From Spirochaetaceae bacterium (GTDB lineage: Bacteria > Spirochaetota > Leptospiria > Leptospirales > Leptonemataceae), in assembly GCA_002730875.1 (NCBI GenBank), contig PCBI01000001.1:1-55839 (forward strand): DNA of 55,839 nucleotides, written 5' to 3'. The translations under genes and the position numbers were made by a program. A model generated the notes under the pieces. It searched no databases and was not told the origin of the DNA. It saw only the letters and a program-made list of their open reading frames with translations. Shown here piece after piece: positions 46,985-54,919 of this stretch (position 1 is its first letter; every line of letters starts with the position of its first letter).

Positions 46985-47004
46985 CTGCCCGAACAAGCGG
47001 GCAG
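46985..47004. terminator. 7-bp hairpin, possible weak terminator
   Basis: CTGCCCG-AACAAG-CGGGCAG, a perfect 7-bp stem with a 6-base loop, lies between the end of the zinc-finger/membrane gene and the start of the 1,256-residue gene (both minus). No T-run follows on the minus strand, so termination strength is doubtful. Confidence 0.35.
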
Positions 47005-47100
47005 AACTTCATTCGATAATACTACATAATATCAAAGAATGCAGCACATTTTTGTACCCGGTCTGGACTGCTGTCCCGGCCAGGAGGTCGGCACGAGCCA

Positions 47101-48450
47101 TTAGTTTTCCGAGATCTTTTGCTCCGCAAGCTCGAAGAAATGGCCCGGGACAGGCAATTTGAGAACTTCCGGGTTGCTTTGCTTGTCCGGCTCCGGGTAG
47201 CTATTGAGGTACGCCAGCAAGGTAGAAATATTGATGCGCATCTGTCTGCGGTATGGCACCCCGTTTACACCTGCCGCCGGGATCAAATAGCGCTCACCAT
47301 CCGGGACAAGCACAAGGAAAAAGGTCTTTCCATCTGGCTCCACCCAACGAAGGCAGTGACTTCCGGTATACAAACGCCGGCGAAAGCACTGGCGCCCTTC
47401 TATCACCTCCCAGCTTCTGGTGGCGGGAGATGACTCCTTGAGAGCGAAACCCGTGAAAAGGTATTTCAATTCCCCCCACTCACGATTGCCAGAAAACACG
47501 ACGGGCCAATCAGGATTCAAACGCATGTTCCTTTCAGCATATATTCCGGCATATTTGTCTATTACCAGGCGAATAACGAATTGCACCCTCTTTTGGAACA
47601 ATTCTATTTCGAATTGCTCCTGGGCCGCGTACAAATCCGCCAAAGTTACAGAACTATTCTTCAGTAATCTCCACCTGTCACGATCAGCTGATAGTCGCTC
47701 TGCCAATTCGTCCTGGACAGTTTGTAGCGCCTCTAACCTAGCGACCTCGGGTAATGCGGGCTGAATCAACATTCTGTGAGCCCCCCATATGCCCCGTGCC
47801 TTTGGATTATTCGTTCCGGCACGCAGACCATCAGAAAATGGGACCACAAACCAAACCGGGATGACGAACCAGCTTAGGATCTCTGTTGAGCTACTTCGAT
47901 ACACTCCTTCGTCTCTTATCTTACCGTTTCGGTCCAGCACCTTGATTTCTGTCTGAACCACATCATCGTTGATAATCGGCCACAAACCGAGTGTAATCAG
48001 ACCAAGTACATTCCAAGCCGAAGGAGCATCACCTTTTTGTTTCGTTGTTCGCGCATGAATCACAGCTTCTGCGTACCGCTTCTCATCGACAGTTGACTTG
48101 CACCATGTTTCACCATTCTCCGTTGTCAGGTAACGAGCTCCATCGTCGCAATACAGCTTGAGGTCACTCGCGGAGCTCGGCCCGACCTTGAGGTTAGAAT
48201 GATCAGAGGGGACCTGATAGCTAATGCAGCTTGTCGAATGAATCAGAAACAGAAGCGCTAGGAGTATGTAAAGTCCCACCCGCTTTAGAAGTCGAAAAGG
48301 ATCCTTTTTTGTTACAAGGTGTTCGTTGCAAAACGGAGACTCTCGACGAATTGCCCGCGGACATCGTTGAGCATACCACAGTGTCCGTTTGCAGAATATA
48401 ATAGACTGCGAATTTTCGGAAGGACCGATTTGGTTGCGGAGTCTATACAT
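47101..48450 (-). CDS. zinc-finger-like N-terminus fused to membrane/lipoprotein segment, unknown function
   Basis: Start taken at ATG 48450, which has AAGGA upstream and overlaps the acyltransferase-like stop by 8 bases; a TTG at 48477 would add 9 residues. The 449 residues begin with Cys20, Cys30, Cys41 and His44 (C-x9-C-x10-C-x2-H), a spacing seen in small zinc-binding domains. A hydrophobic span (about 58-74) follows that ends in the lipobox-like 'IHSTSC' (Cys75). Further hydrophobic segments 'VLGLITLGLWPI' and 'WFVIPVWFVVPF' precede a helical and beta-rich C-terminal region. A lipobox preceded by a zinc finger is contradictory: if cleaved, the finger would stay inside. The function is unknown. 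Confidence 0.6.
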   Translation of the reverse strand: MYRLRNQIGPSENSQSIIFCKRTLWYAQRCPRAIRRESPFCNEHLVTKKDPFRLLKRVGLYILLALLFLIHSTSCISYQVPSDHSNLKVGPSSASDLKLYCDDGARYLTTENGETWCKSTVDEKRYAEAVIHARTTKQKGDAPSAWNVLGLITLGLWPIINDDVVQTEIKVLDRNGKIRDEGVYRSSSTEILSWFVIPVWFVVPFSDGLRAGTNNPKARGIWGAHRMLIQPALPEVARLEALQTVQDELAERLSADRDRWRLLKNSSVTLADLYAAQEQFEIELFQKRVQFVIRLVIDKYAGIYAERNMRLNPDWPVVFSGNREWGELKYLFTGFALKESSPATRSWEVIEGRQCFRRRLYTGSHCLRWVEPDGKTFFLVLVPDGERYLIPAAGVNGVPYRRQMRINISTLLAYLNSYPEPDKQSNPEVLKLPVPGHFFELAEQKISEN

Positions 48451-49111
48451 TGATCTCAGATCCTTGCGGTAAATCAATAGGATTCAAGATCGTTCGCTTT
48501 TTGTCCAAGAATGGTTCCCCTGGGTCTCGGCTGATTGTTTCCGACAATTTGAACTGGAGTTCTTCGTGAATTAGTGTGTCCGCCAATGGTATTCGGCTTA
48601 CCGTAAGTTCCCGAATCTTGTACCCATATGCGGACCAGCGCCGCAGCAATCTCGATGTACCGTTCAGGTCTCCGTTTCCCGATGAAGGGAAATGCACGTA
48701 GACCCCACCGTTAGACAGAACCCTCTCTATTCTCCGTTGAAATAGCCTTGGGCGACCCTTCGGCACTGCCACCTGATCGATCGACCACATCGCCCACCCT
48801 ATGATCGGTGTTAGGAAATTGAACCAGCGAATCGGAAGGCAAATATGCCCAGGCAAAGCCACAAGGTACGCCGGGAGCGTATCCATCCCGATGAAATTGC
48901 TGACGAGAATCGTCCCAGGCTCTATGCTCTCTCCGCCATTTCTTGCGACCCGGACCCGAGCACCGGTCAGCCATAAGAAAATTCCAAGACAGGTCTTAAT
49001 CCATGCATATGCTAGGCCCGATTTTCCCGTTAATAGCCTCAAGGCTACTGCGATTGAGCCGCCGATCAGGTTAACCACCATTATCAGGGGAGCTACGAAC
49101 GCGATCCTCAC
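48443..49111 (-). CDS. acyltransferase-fold (PlsC-like) protein with lost catalytic motifs
   Basis: A 222-residue protein starting with GTG. Two N-terminal hydrophobic segments, then a recognisable lysophospholipid-acyltransferase fold: 'GTILVSNFIGMDTLPAYL' at the place of the NHx4D block, 'WAMWSIDQVAVPKGRP' as block II and 'GVYVHFPSSGNGD' as block III. The catalytic His of NHx4D is absent (Asn72-Phe73 with Asp77) and the FPEG glutamate is replaced by Ser, so acyl transfer as known is unlikely. It may bind acyl chains or lipid without catalysis. It lies 13 bases after a 52-residue membrane peptide gene and overlaps the zinc-finger gene. Confidence 0.65.
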   Translation of the reverse strand: MRIAFVAPLIMVVNLIGGSIAVALRLLTGKSGLAYAWIKTCLGIFLWLTGARVRVARNGGESIEPGTILVSNFIGMDTLPAYLVALPGHICLPIRWFNFLTPIIGWAMWSIDQVAVPKGRPRLFQRRIERVLSNGGVYVHFPSSGNGDLNGTSRLLRRWSAYGYKIRELTVSRIPLADTLIHEELQFKLSETISRDPGEPFLDKKRTILNPIDLPQGSEINV

Positions 49112-49124
49112 AGACTTTCCGCTC

Positions 49125-49283
49125 TTAATAGTTACGTGTGACCTTCTTCTTCTTGCAACCGTAGCAAAGATATCCGAATCCCCATGTGAAACAGATTATC
49201 AGTAGATGGTCCAGAAAGCTACGTGATTCGTATGATACCGATTTTTTGGGTCCTTGCGACTGTTGTTGCTCGTTCTCTGCCAT
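49125..49283 (-). CDS. 52-residue single-span membrane peptide
   Basis: ATG at 49283 has a near-perfect GGGAGGAG 6 bases upstream. The peptide has a polar Gln-rich N-terminus ('MAENEQQQSQGPKKS'), one hydrophobic segment with three cysteines ('LLIICFTWGFGYLCYGC') and a Lys-rich end ('KKKKVTRNY'). The pattern suggests a small membrane peptide. It is the first gene of a three-gene minus cluster, 13 bases before the acyltransferase-like gene, and is divergent from an XRE regulator. No family recognised; a toxin-like or regulatory peptide is possible. Confidence 0.65.
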   Translation of the reverse strand: MAENEQQQSQGPKKSVSYESRSFLDHLLIICFTWGFGYLCYGCKKKKVTRNY

Positions 49284-49303
49284 AATACTATCTCCTCCCG
49301 ATT

Positions 49304-49320
49304 GCTATTGTTTCAATAGC
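49304..49320. promoter_or_regulatory. 17-bp palindrome, candidate XRE operator
   Basis: GCTATTG-TTT-CAATAGC, a perfect 7-bp inverted repeat, lies 21 bases before the membrane-peptide ATG and 36 bases before the divergent XRE gene. A second weaker repeat, TGAC-N6-GTCA, lies at about 49327-49340, with TTGACA on the minus strand as a possible -35. The geometry suits autoregulation and control of the minus cluster by the XRE protein. Confidence 0.5.
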
Positions 49321-49355
49321 ATTTCACATGACTTTTATGTCAAGACTTTCATGCC

Positions 49356-49652
49356 ATGGTGTTTTCTGCCACACCGGAGTATTATTCTCTGGTGAAGAAA
49401 GGGCAGATTCCCGTTACCTCCCCTGAGGATTTGATTCGCGAGGTGGCCGCGATCATTCGTAATATCCGGAAGGAAAAGGGCTTAAGCCAAGAGGAGGTCG
49501 CGGGCTTATCCATGAGTGTCCGCACATTTGTAAGGATTGAAAAAGGTGAAGTAGCACCAACTCTCCGGAGCGTCTACCACATAGCCAGAGGCCTTGGAGT
49601 TCAGCCAGCCCGGCTTTTCGAAGGGATCCAGCTTTTGGAGAGAGAAGACTGA
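49356..49652 (+). CDS. XRE-family helix-turn-helix transcriptional regulator
   Basis: A 98-residue protein. Residues about 30-90 form a Cro/C1-type HTH: 'IRNIRKEKGLSQEEVAGLSM' with the recognition helix 'SVRTFVRIEKGEVAPT' and 'ARGLGVQPARLFEG'. The first 25 residues form a short extra segment. It is divergent from the membrane-peptide cluster across 72 bases carrying a palindrome, so it probably represses itself and that cluster. No ligand-binding or peptidase domain is present. Confidence 0.85.
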   Translation: MVFSATPEYYSLVKKGQIPVTSPEDLIREVAAIIRNIRKEKGLSQEEVAGLSMSVRTFVRIEKGEVAPTLRSVYHIARGLGVQPARLFEGIQLLERED

Positions 49653-49881
49653 GAGAGACGGTCCAGCGTAACCGGTCTTCGCAGGGCAAGGGGCCGGATC
49701 ATTCACCTTCAGCCCCCGGAGTCGGCGAGCGGGCGTCCAAGATTCAATTTTCTAGACTGCTAAGGACTGATATGGATAAGTGGATACGGTTCAAATAAGA
49801 GATACCCCTAGTCAACCTGATCACTCAGCAAATGCTGTGCTTGTGTGCTGGACCGACCGGGGGACCCAACGCGATTCATAA

Positions 49882-51069
49882 ATGCCATTATCCTACACAG
49901 ACCGAGTTTTTCTCAGAAAGGAAAGGACACCGAAAGAGTATCATGGCTGGCTCGCAAAACGTCAGAATCACCCGGAAGAAAGCGATTTGTTCTATATTGG
50001 TGATTGTATTGATGGTAATGGGGCAATGGGGAAACCCGAAGGCCGACTTTCGGACAAAACAATACGGAGTTTAGAAAATGAGATGGCCCGCCAGAGGCTC
50101 GCATCTCGAAACAAGGCGGACCACTCTCGTACGATCCTTGAGGCTTCTACAGCTCTTTTCATTGATGAGGCAATTCAACCATCCGAGACGGGACGCTACT
50201 TGAATAAATCGATCAAAGATTTCCGATTTGTTAGGACCTCGGGGACCATCGAGTGGCCGTCCAACTCGCAAGTATCAGCCCTGTTTCGTGATTGCAGCGG
50301 TACTGCCTCCGGCCGGCAACCTTTGAGTCTAACCTGTCCAGTCGGGCCACGAGTCATAATTGAAGACTGCGATATCGATTACCTTGAGGTAGAAGATTCT
50401 TTCGACAGCCAAAGCCCATTAATCTCCAACACGACGATACGCAAGGCTTTGATTCGAAAGGGACCTGTGCCCGGGAATTCCGCGACATACTATCATCTAT
50501 TCCATCTGGATCCCGATAACATAGAACGGACAAACGGGAGAGTAAGGATAGTCTACGAGAGACCTTTCGAGTGCGAAAACGAAGAACTTGGCCCGGAGAC
50601 GGCATTAGCAACCTGGAAAGCTCTGTCCCAATTGAAGTCACTTGAGTCGAACGGTGATGTAATCGATCGATACTACCAGTACTATCGATCGCGGTCCGAT
50701 CTGATCAGGCACATCCTTTTCCTTTACAACGAAGCTCACCATGCCGTATGGAAGCCTCTTTTTGGCCTTTGCGTCTTTGTATGTGCTTCAGCTTATCTCA
50801 TTTGGTGCGATATGAAGCTTGGATTGGACGGGATCACCCAGGATGCTTTGCTCCCACCACTTTCGTACGTGGCCAATATCCCCCGGCTCCTATCGGACGT
50901 TTTGCTCCGTGGTTTCCCACCGGAACAGTGGTCCTACCTTTACGAACCCGCCTACTGGGCTCGACTCCCTCTCAGGATCTTCATATTGGTCCTCGAAGGC
51001 CTCGGAGCCTATTCGCTGTACAGCTTTCTCGCTGGCCTCAAGAAGCGATTCGGCTACAGAAGACTGTAA
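49882..51069 (+). CDS. unknown membrane protein with soluble N-terminal domain
   Basis: A 395-residue protein without signal peptide. Residues 1-285 are soluble; the part around 120-230 is rich in short strands ('RVIIEDCDIDYLEVED', 'LISNTTIRKALIRKG'), reminiscent of a small right-handed beta-helix or pentapeptide-like region but not diagnostic. The C-terminal third has hydrophobic spans at about 293-311 ('LFGLCVFVCASAYLIW') and 362-385 ('LPLRIFILVLEGLGAYSLYSFLAG'). The ATG at 49882 has no clear ribosome binding site, so the start is uncertain. I do not recognise the family. Confidence 0.55.
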   Translation: MPLSYTDRVFLRKERTPKEYHGWLAKRQNHPEESDLFYIGDCIDGNGAMGKPEGRLSDKTIRSLENEMARQRLASRNKADHSRTILEASTALFIDEAIQPSETGRYLNKSIKDFRFVRTSGTIEWPSNSQVSALFRDCSGTASGRQPLSLTCPVGPRVIIEDCDIDYLEVEDSFDSQSPLISNTTIRKALIRKGPVPGNSATYYHLFHLDPDNIERTNGRVRIVYERPFECENEELGPETALATWKALSQLKSLESNGDVIDRYYQYYRSRSDLIRHILFLYNEAHHAVWKPLFGLCVFVCASAYLIWCDMKLGLDGITQDALLPPLSYVANIPRLLSDVLLRGFPPEQWSYLYEPAYWARLPLRIFILVLEGLGAYSLYSFLAGLKKRFGYRRL

Positions 51070-51358
51070 GAAGTCGGTCACCGACGACCAGGATTCACAT
51101 TGCCGAGCCGTGATTCTTCCCTTTCGAGCGTACGCTGGCTAGCACTAGATCAGGTCCTTTTCAGTGAGCCAAGTAACGGGTGCACCATGGCTTTTTTTGT
51201 TGCCTAAAATATCTGAATGGTCCAAATCTGGATCCGCGAGGAAGGAGCCATGAAAAGAAGGCTTCGGGGCGAAACGGCTATAAAATTGCATCTTTCCTGT
51301 GTAGTATCAACACAATAGAGCCAATTCGCCTCATGCTGAACCTCGCCGAGAGGCTATC

Positions 51359-53005
51359 ATGCTTGGCGGCACCACATCTCAGGCTATCAACACACAATAC
51401 TATCAGGCAGTCTTCGATGACATCCTTTCCCGCCTTTATCCAACACAATGCGAGTGCGGCACAAGATGCGACCGCCCCATGCCTTCACGCCCTTACTCCG
51501 TTAGATGCCCTTCCTGTCTGAGACAGAAAAGCAAGCTCGCTCATACGCCCTTTAGAAACCTTCGCATTCCACAATGGATGGCTGGATACGCCGTTGAAGA
51601 GAGTTATCATCGCCATCCACAGGTAATTACAGCATCAGAGCTATCCCGAAGGCTTGAAATCAATTATCGCACTGCCCTGCTTCTCAAACGCCGTATCCAA
51701 CTACTGGCATCTGAGCAGCTGAAACGGATTTATCCGCTCATCCGGCAGGAACTCGAAACAGCCTTTCCACGCCCTTACAAACTGCCCGCAGAAGGCAATG
51801 ATGTGAGGCCTGAAACTATAGATCGGCCTGTAGTCCATGCAGACACAATGGTATTATTCTCAGCCTCTCAAAGGGCAAATAAAGGCCGTAAACGCCATAG
51901 AAACAGGGGTTTGACCTCATCCATATACCTGTCCGAGCGCCTTGGAGGACACCAGATTGGAACGCTCTGCCACGTCATGGGGACCAAACAGGGCTGGGTG
52001 CTCATAGACAGTGTGCCTGACCTGCGCGCCAATACTGTGGGCCCTATCATCCGGGACAGACTGCCCAGAAACACCGCTATATTCACTGACGAAGCCTACA
52101 CCTGGCTCTACCGCATTTACCCCAACCACCGCATGGTAAATCATTCGAAGAAGAGCGCTGACCGCCGCTTCAAATACGCACGGGACCGCTGGTGCCAGAA
52201 CGGTGTCCACAACCAGGTATCTGAGGGCCTGAACGGATCGCTCAAAAAAGCTATGCGCGCCTACAGTTATTTCAGGCCGCAATACTCGACGCTCTATCTC
52301 AATGAGTGGGCTTTCTTCAAGAACCTGCGCTATTTCGGGCTGGAAAGGCTGGCAGAAAATAGTTTAGCGGCAGAAAACCCGGTTGTAAGAAGAAGTCGTA
52401 CTGGTTGTTTAATTGAATCTGCACGGGATTCCGCCGAAGGCGGAAACGGCCCCTGTGGGGCCAGTGCAGATTCAATATTCCGGCAAAAATTGCCATTTAC
52501 CCGGCTTCTAGAACCCTATTTTTATCGAGCAGAGAGGATTCCCGGAGCATCTCAGCGCCCCCACGCCAGAAGCGGCAGCGCATCACCGGAGCTCGAACGG
52601 ATCCTGAAACTTGCTCCATTCGCTTCACTTCGAGAAGCCATTCAATCCTGTAGAGCCTTCTGGGCCGCATCGAGCCTACCGTACCAGCGAGCCAAACAGA
52701 GGAAATACGCCCGCCTGGCAAATCACCTCTGGGACAGGATTCAGAGCCGGGACTGGCATTATCTTTCAGATTTGATCGCAGAGACCCGCATTGACAACCG
52801 ACCGCTCATGCGCGTGCTCCGACGCTGGGCTGATACCGGAATCATCGAGCTGCGAGACCTTACTCCGGGCCCTTCCAAAAAGCATGCTATAGAATACGGT
52901 TTTCGGCGATTGCTGCCGGGAGCTGTTCCGCTCCCCGAGATCTTATACAGACAAAACCGAAAAGAATTTCTGGAGGAAACTGAAAAATGGCAAAACGATC
53001 GATAA
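51359..53005 (+). CDS. ISXO2/IS1595-type transposase with long C-terminal extension
   Basis: The first 330 residues match the IS1595/ISXO2 layout: a zinc ribbon ('CECGTRCDRP...RCPSCLRQ'), a helix-turn-helix linker ('SELSRRLEINYRTALLLKRR'), and a DDE-type catalytic domain with 'VVHADTMVLFSA' (first Asp), 'AIFTDEAYTW' (second Asp), 'HSKKSADRRF' and 'VHNQVSEGLNGSLKKAMRAY' (Glu/Asn region). About 200 further residues, unusual for the family, include a basic winged-helix-like part. The join between the two is exactly where a 65-bp palindromic element sits in frame. The stop overlaps the HNH-like gene. Terminal inverted repeats were not found. Confidence 0.8.
   Translation: MLGGTTSQAINTQYYQAVFDDILSRLYPTQCECGTRCDRPMPSRPYSVRCPSCLRQKSKLAHTPFRNLRIPQWMAGYAVEESYHRHPQVITASELSRRLEINYRTALLLKRRIQLLASEQLKRIYPLIRQELETAFPRPYKLPAEGNDVRPETIDRPVVHADTMVLFSASQRANKGRKRHRNRGLTSSIYLSERLGGHQIGTLCHVMGTKQGWVLIDSVPDLRANTVGPIIRDRLPRNTAIFTDEAYTWLYRIYPNHRMVNHSKKSADRRFKYARDRWCQNGVHNQVSEGLNGSLKKAMRAYSYFRPQYSTLYLNEWAFFKNLRYFGLERLAENSLAAENPVVRRSRTGCLIESARDSAEGGNGPCGASADSIFRQKLPFTRLLEPYFYRAERIPGASQRPHARSGSASPELERILKLAPFASLREAIQSCRAFWAASSLPYQRAKQRKYARLANHLWDRIQSRDWHYLSDLIAETRIDNRPLMRVLRRWADTGIIELRDLTPGPSKKHAIEYGFRRLLPGAVPLPEILYRQNRKEFLEETEKWQNDR
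52412..52476. repeat. 65-bp three-stem palindromic element inside the transposase gene
   Basis: Outer arms ATTGAATCTGCAC (52412-52424) and GTGCAGATTCAAT (52464-52476) are perfect 13-bp complements. Between them stand two more perfect hairpins: TTCCGCC-GAA-GGCGGAA (52429-52445) and GGCCCC-TGT-GGGGCC (52448-52462). Folded, the element gives a three-way junction with almost no unpaired bases. It is read through in frame as about 22 residues (Ser/Gly/Ala-rich). Confidence 0.85.
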
Positions 53006-53289
53006 AGGAGAATCACGATTACACTTTCAAGGCCAAAGATTTCTATGAGCTCCTGGACGGGCAGCAGGAGCGATGTGCACTGACGGGCAGACAACTCACT
53101 CCCGAAAACTGCACGGCGATTCACCGGATCCCGCTTCGTAGGGGTGGAACTCATGATTTGAACAATATCTGCCTCGTTGTGGAAGAGATTGCCCAGCTAA
53201 AGCGGTCTTTGCTGGACGATGAGCTATATTCGCTCTGCGAAGACTTGTTGCAATATCGCGACCGGATGGATGATCAATCAAAGCCATGA
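52987..53289 (+). CDS. HNH-nuclease-like protein with altered active site
   Basis: A 100-residue protein whose ATG lies inside the end of the transposase gene behind GGAGG. It follows the HNH pattern 'CALTGRQLTPENCTAIHRIPLRRGGTHDLNN' closely (His46, His56, Asn60). However, the residue before the first His is Ile rather than Asp/His, and in the last motif ('EEIAQLKRSL', normally 'EVNRxK') Asn is replaced by Ala69. It may be a DNA-binding or weakened nuclease accessory of the transposon. Its end overlaps the next start (ATGA). Confidence 0.7.
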   Translation: MAKRSIKENHDYTFKAKDFYELLDGQQERCALTGRQLTPENCTAIHRIPLRRGGTHDLNNICLVVEEIAQLKRSLLDDELYSLCEDLLQYRDRMDDQSKP

Positions 53290-53894
53290 AACCGTTAAGA
53301 GAGCGCTTCGCCTACTCCATTGTTCGAGACCGCGCAGATTCTTTTCAGGTCTACTCCTGGAGGCGATTTTATAGACATAGGCCTGAGCACATCTGGTACA
53401 GCTGGGGACAGGCCTCCGAACGCGTTGTAAAGAAGCTCTGGTTACTGCATCGCAGACAGACCAACGCTGCACGAAAGGGTATCTGGTTCAATGCGATGCG
53501 AACGGAGACAGACAGACTCCGCCATATCGCTACCCGAGAGAAAGTGTATCCCTGGAAAAATGCGGTCACACGAAACACAAAGCTGATGCGAGAAATAAGC
53601 AACGGGAACTCAGTGACCCGGAGTAGACTGTGGACCGTTCGCTGTGCTCTGGCGACAACAGCACTGAACAAGCTCCCCATGCACTCTGCCGGGCCTGCAC
53701 ACAGGATTGGCCAGGGTCAAACGGCCGTTCCCATCTGGGATTACTCCGAAAGCTCTGAAATTCGATGGGGCCTGTGCTTCCATTGGAATACAAGACGTCC
53801 GCAATTCCGGGGAAAGGCCCGAGACTTGATCTGGCTCCATGCCCTTCTGCGAATGCGAGTCGCATTGGAAGGCAGCATCCGCCGTGGGAAATGA
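53286..53894 (+). CDS. basic protein of unknown function, third gene of the transposon unit
   Basis: A 202-residue, strongly basic protein (many Arg and Lys, frequent Trp) without signal peptide or membrane span. Motif-like stretches are 'VYSWRRFYRHRPEHIWYSWG' and 'WLHALLRMRVALEG'. It overlaps the HNH-like gene by 4 bases, so the three genes are co-translated. Basic, Trp-rich composition suits nucleic-acid binding. I do not recognise the family; it is probably an accessory factor of this transposon. Confidence 0.55.
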   Translation: MKPLRERFAYSIVRDRADSFQVYSWRRFYRHRPEHIWYSWGQASERVVKKLWLLHRRQTNAARKGIWFNAMRTETDRLRHIATREKVYPWKNAVTRNTKLMREISNGNSVTRSRLWTVRCALATTALNKLPMHSAGPAHRIGQGQTAVPIWDYSESSEIRWGLCFHWNTRRPQFRGKARDLIWLHALLRMRVALEGSIRRGK

Positions 53895-53917
53895 GAGGCT
53901 TCATCGGAACGTCGAAG

Positions 53918-54919
53918 TCAATCGATGATCTGATGCTTCTTGAGTTCGTCTACGGAAAGGCCGGTAACTTCGGAGATGGTCTGCAAATCAATGCCGCGCT
54001 CCTTCATCCGTCTCGCATCCTCCAGCTTACCCTCGAGCTTGCCTTCCAGCTTGCCCTGCTGCATTCCCTGCTGGATACCTTCAAGCTTGCCTTCTGCTCT
54101 CAGCTTGTCTGCTGTCGTTGCCATAACACCCTCGCTTTCCTCGGTGGAGAATCCTGCCATTTTCAGAGCTTCCGAAACGGCCCCGGATTCCACATCCTGC
54201 ACATTGAAAATATACTGAAGTACTCTCGCCACTACTTCAACCTTTTTTCCGATATCCTCTATGTTACCCTGGCGTTCCAGATAGGGGATTAAATGCTCGA
54301 AGACCCCCGGATCTCGGATGAAGGCCACAGAAGCCAGATATAGCTGGACTGGCTCAGAAACCGGCAAGGTGGAAGGGTCGATCCTGGGAACATTGAATAA
54401 TTCAATACCGAAATCTGGAATGTAGCGCCTGAGTAGTTCCAGATCCTCTCCACCCAGGCCCGAGTTCCTTACCATCTGATCCAGAAGCCGATTACCCAGA
54501 TTCCATTCTTTCTCCCCATGATAGAATACAAGAGGTATCACCGGAGAGAACCAGCGGGCTGTAGTCCATTGTCTTCGATAGATTCGAGCAAGATACTCGA
54601 TTAATTGAACATAGATTCCGGGATCCAGGTAGGACTTATGCTCGAACAAACAGTAGATTTGCATCTCGCGATTGCTCTCCCTTCCGGAATGGATCGACCC
54701 ATCCGGCTCTCTCAGCCCTATCGAAAATAGCAGGTCGCCCTGACTCTGCTTCTGCTCTTCATCTACGAAGGATACATCGATTACGTCAAGACTCGCCAGA
54801 TCCAGCCGACTTACGATCTCCTGGGGTAAAGCACTGCGAATTAGATCTATCGCATTCTCCTTTTCCTGGAAAACGCTGCGAACAAAAGCATCGTGCGGAT
54901 TCTGGATATCGCCCATCAA
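53918..54919 (-). CDS. Rpn-family recombination-promoting nuclease / PD-(D/E)XK transposase
   Basis: A 333-residue protein of the Rpn type (PDDEXK_2/DUF4351 group), nucleases of the DUF1703-like fold that promote RecA-independent recombination in known members. It starts 'NPHDAFVRSVFQEKENAIDL', then has 'SQGDLLFSI' (Asp62) and 'IYCLFEHKSYLDPGIYVQLI' (Glu93, Lys95), the catalytic signature of the family. The C-terminus carries short tandem Lys/Glu/Gly repeats ('GMQQGKLEGKLEGKLED') before a small HTH-like end. Core residues are intact. Such genes are commonly multi-copy and mobile; no flanking inverted repeats were seen. Confidence 0.9.
   Translation of the reverse strand: MMGDIQNPHDAFVRSVFQEKENAIDLIRSALPQEIVSRLDLASLDVIDVSFVDEEQKQSQGDLLFSIGLREPDGSIHSGRESNREMQIYCLFEHKSYLDPGIYVQLIEYLARIYRRQWTTARWFSPVIPLVFYHGEKEWNLGNRLLDQMVRNSGLGGEDLELLRRYIPDFGIELFNVPRIDPSTLPVSEPVQLYLASVAFIRDPGVFEHLIPYLERQGNIEDIGKKVEVVARVLQYIFNVQDVESGAVSEALKMAGFSTEESEGVMATTADKLRAEGKLEGIQQGMQQGKLEGKLEGKLEDARRMKERGIDLQTISEVTGLSVDELKKHQIID

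Noticed and set aside
51300..53930. Terminal inverted repeats of the ISXO2/IS1595-like unit
   Set aside because: I compared the flanks by eye and found no convincing matching ends or target duplication.
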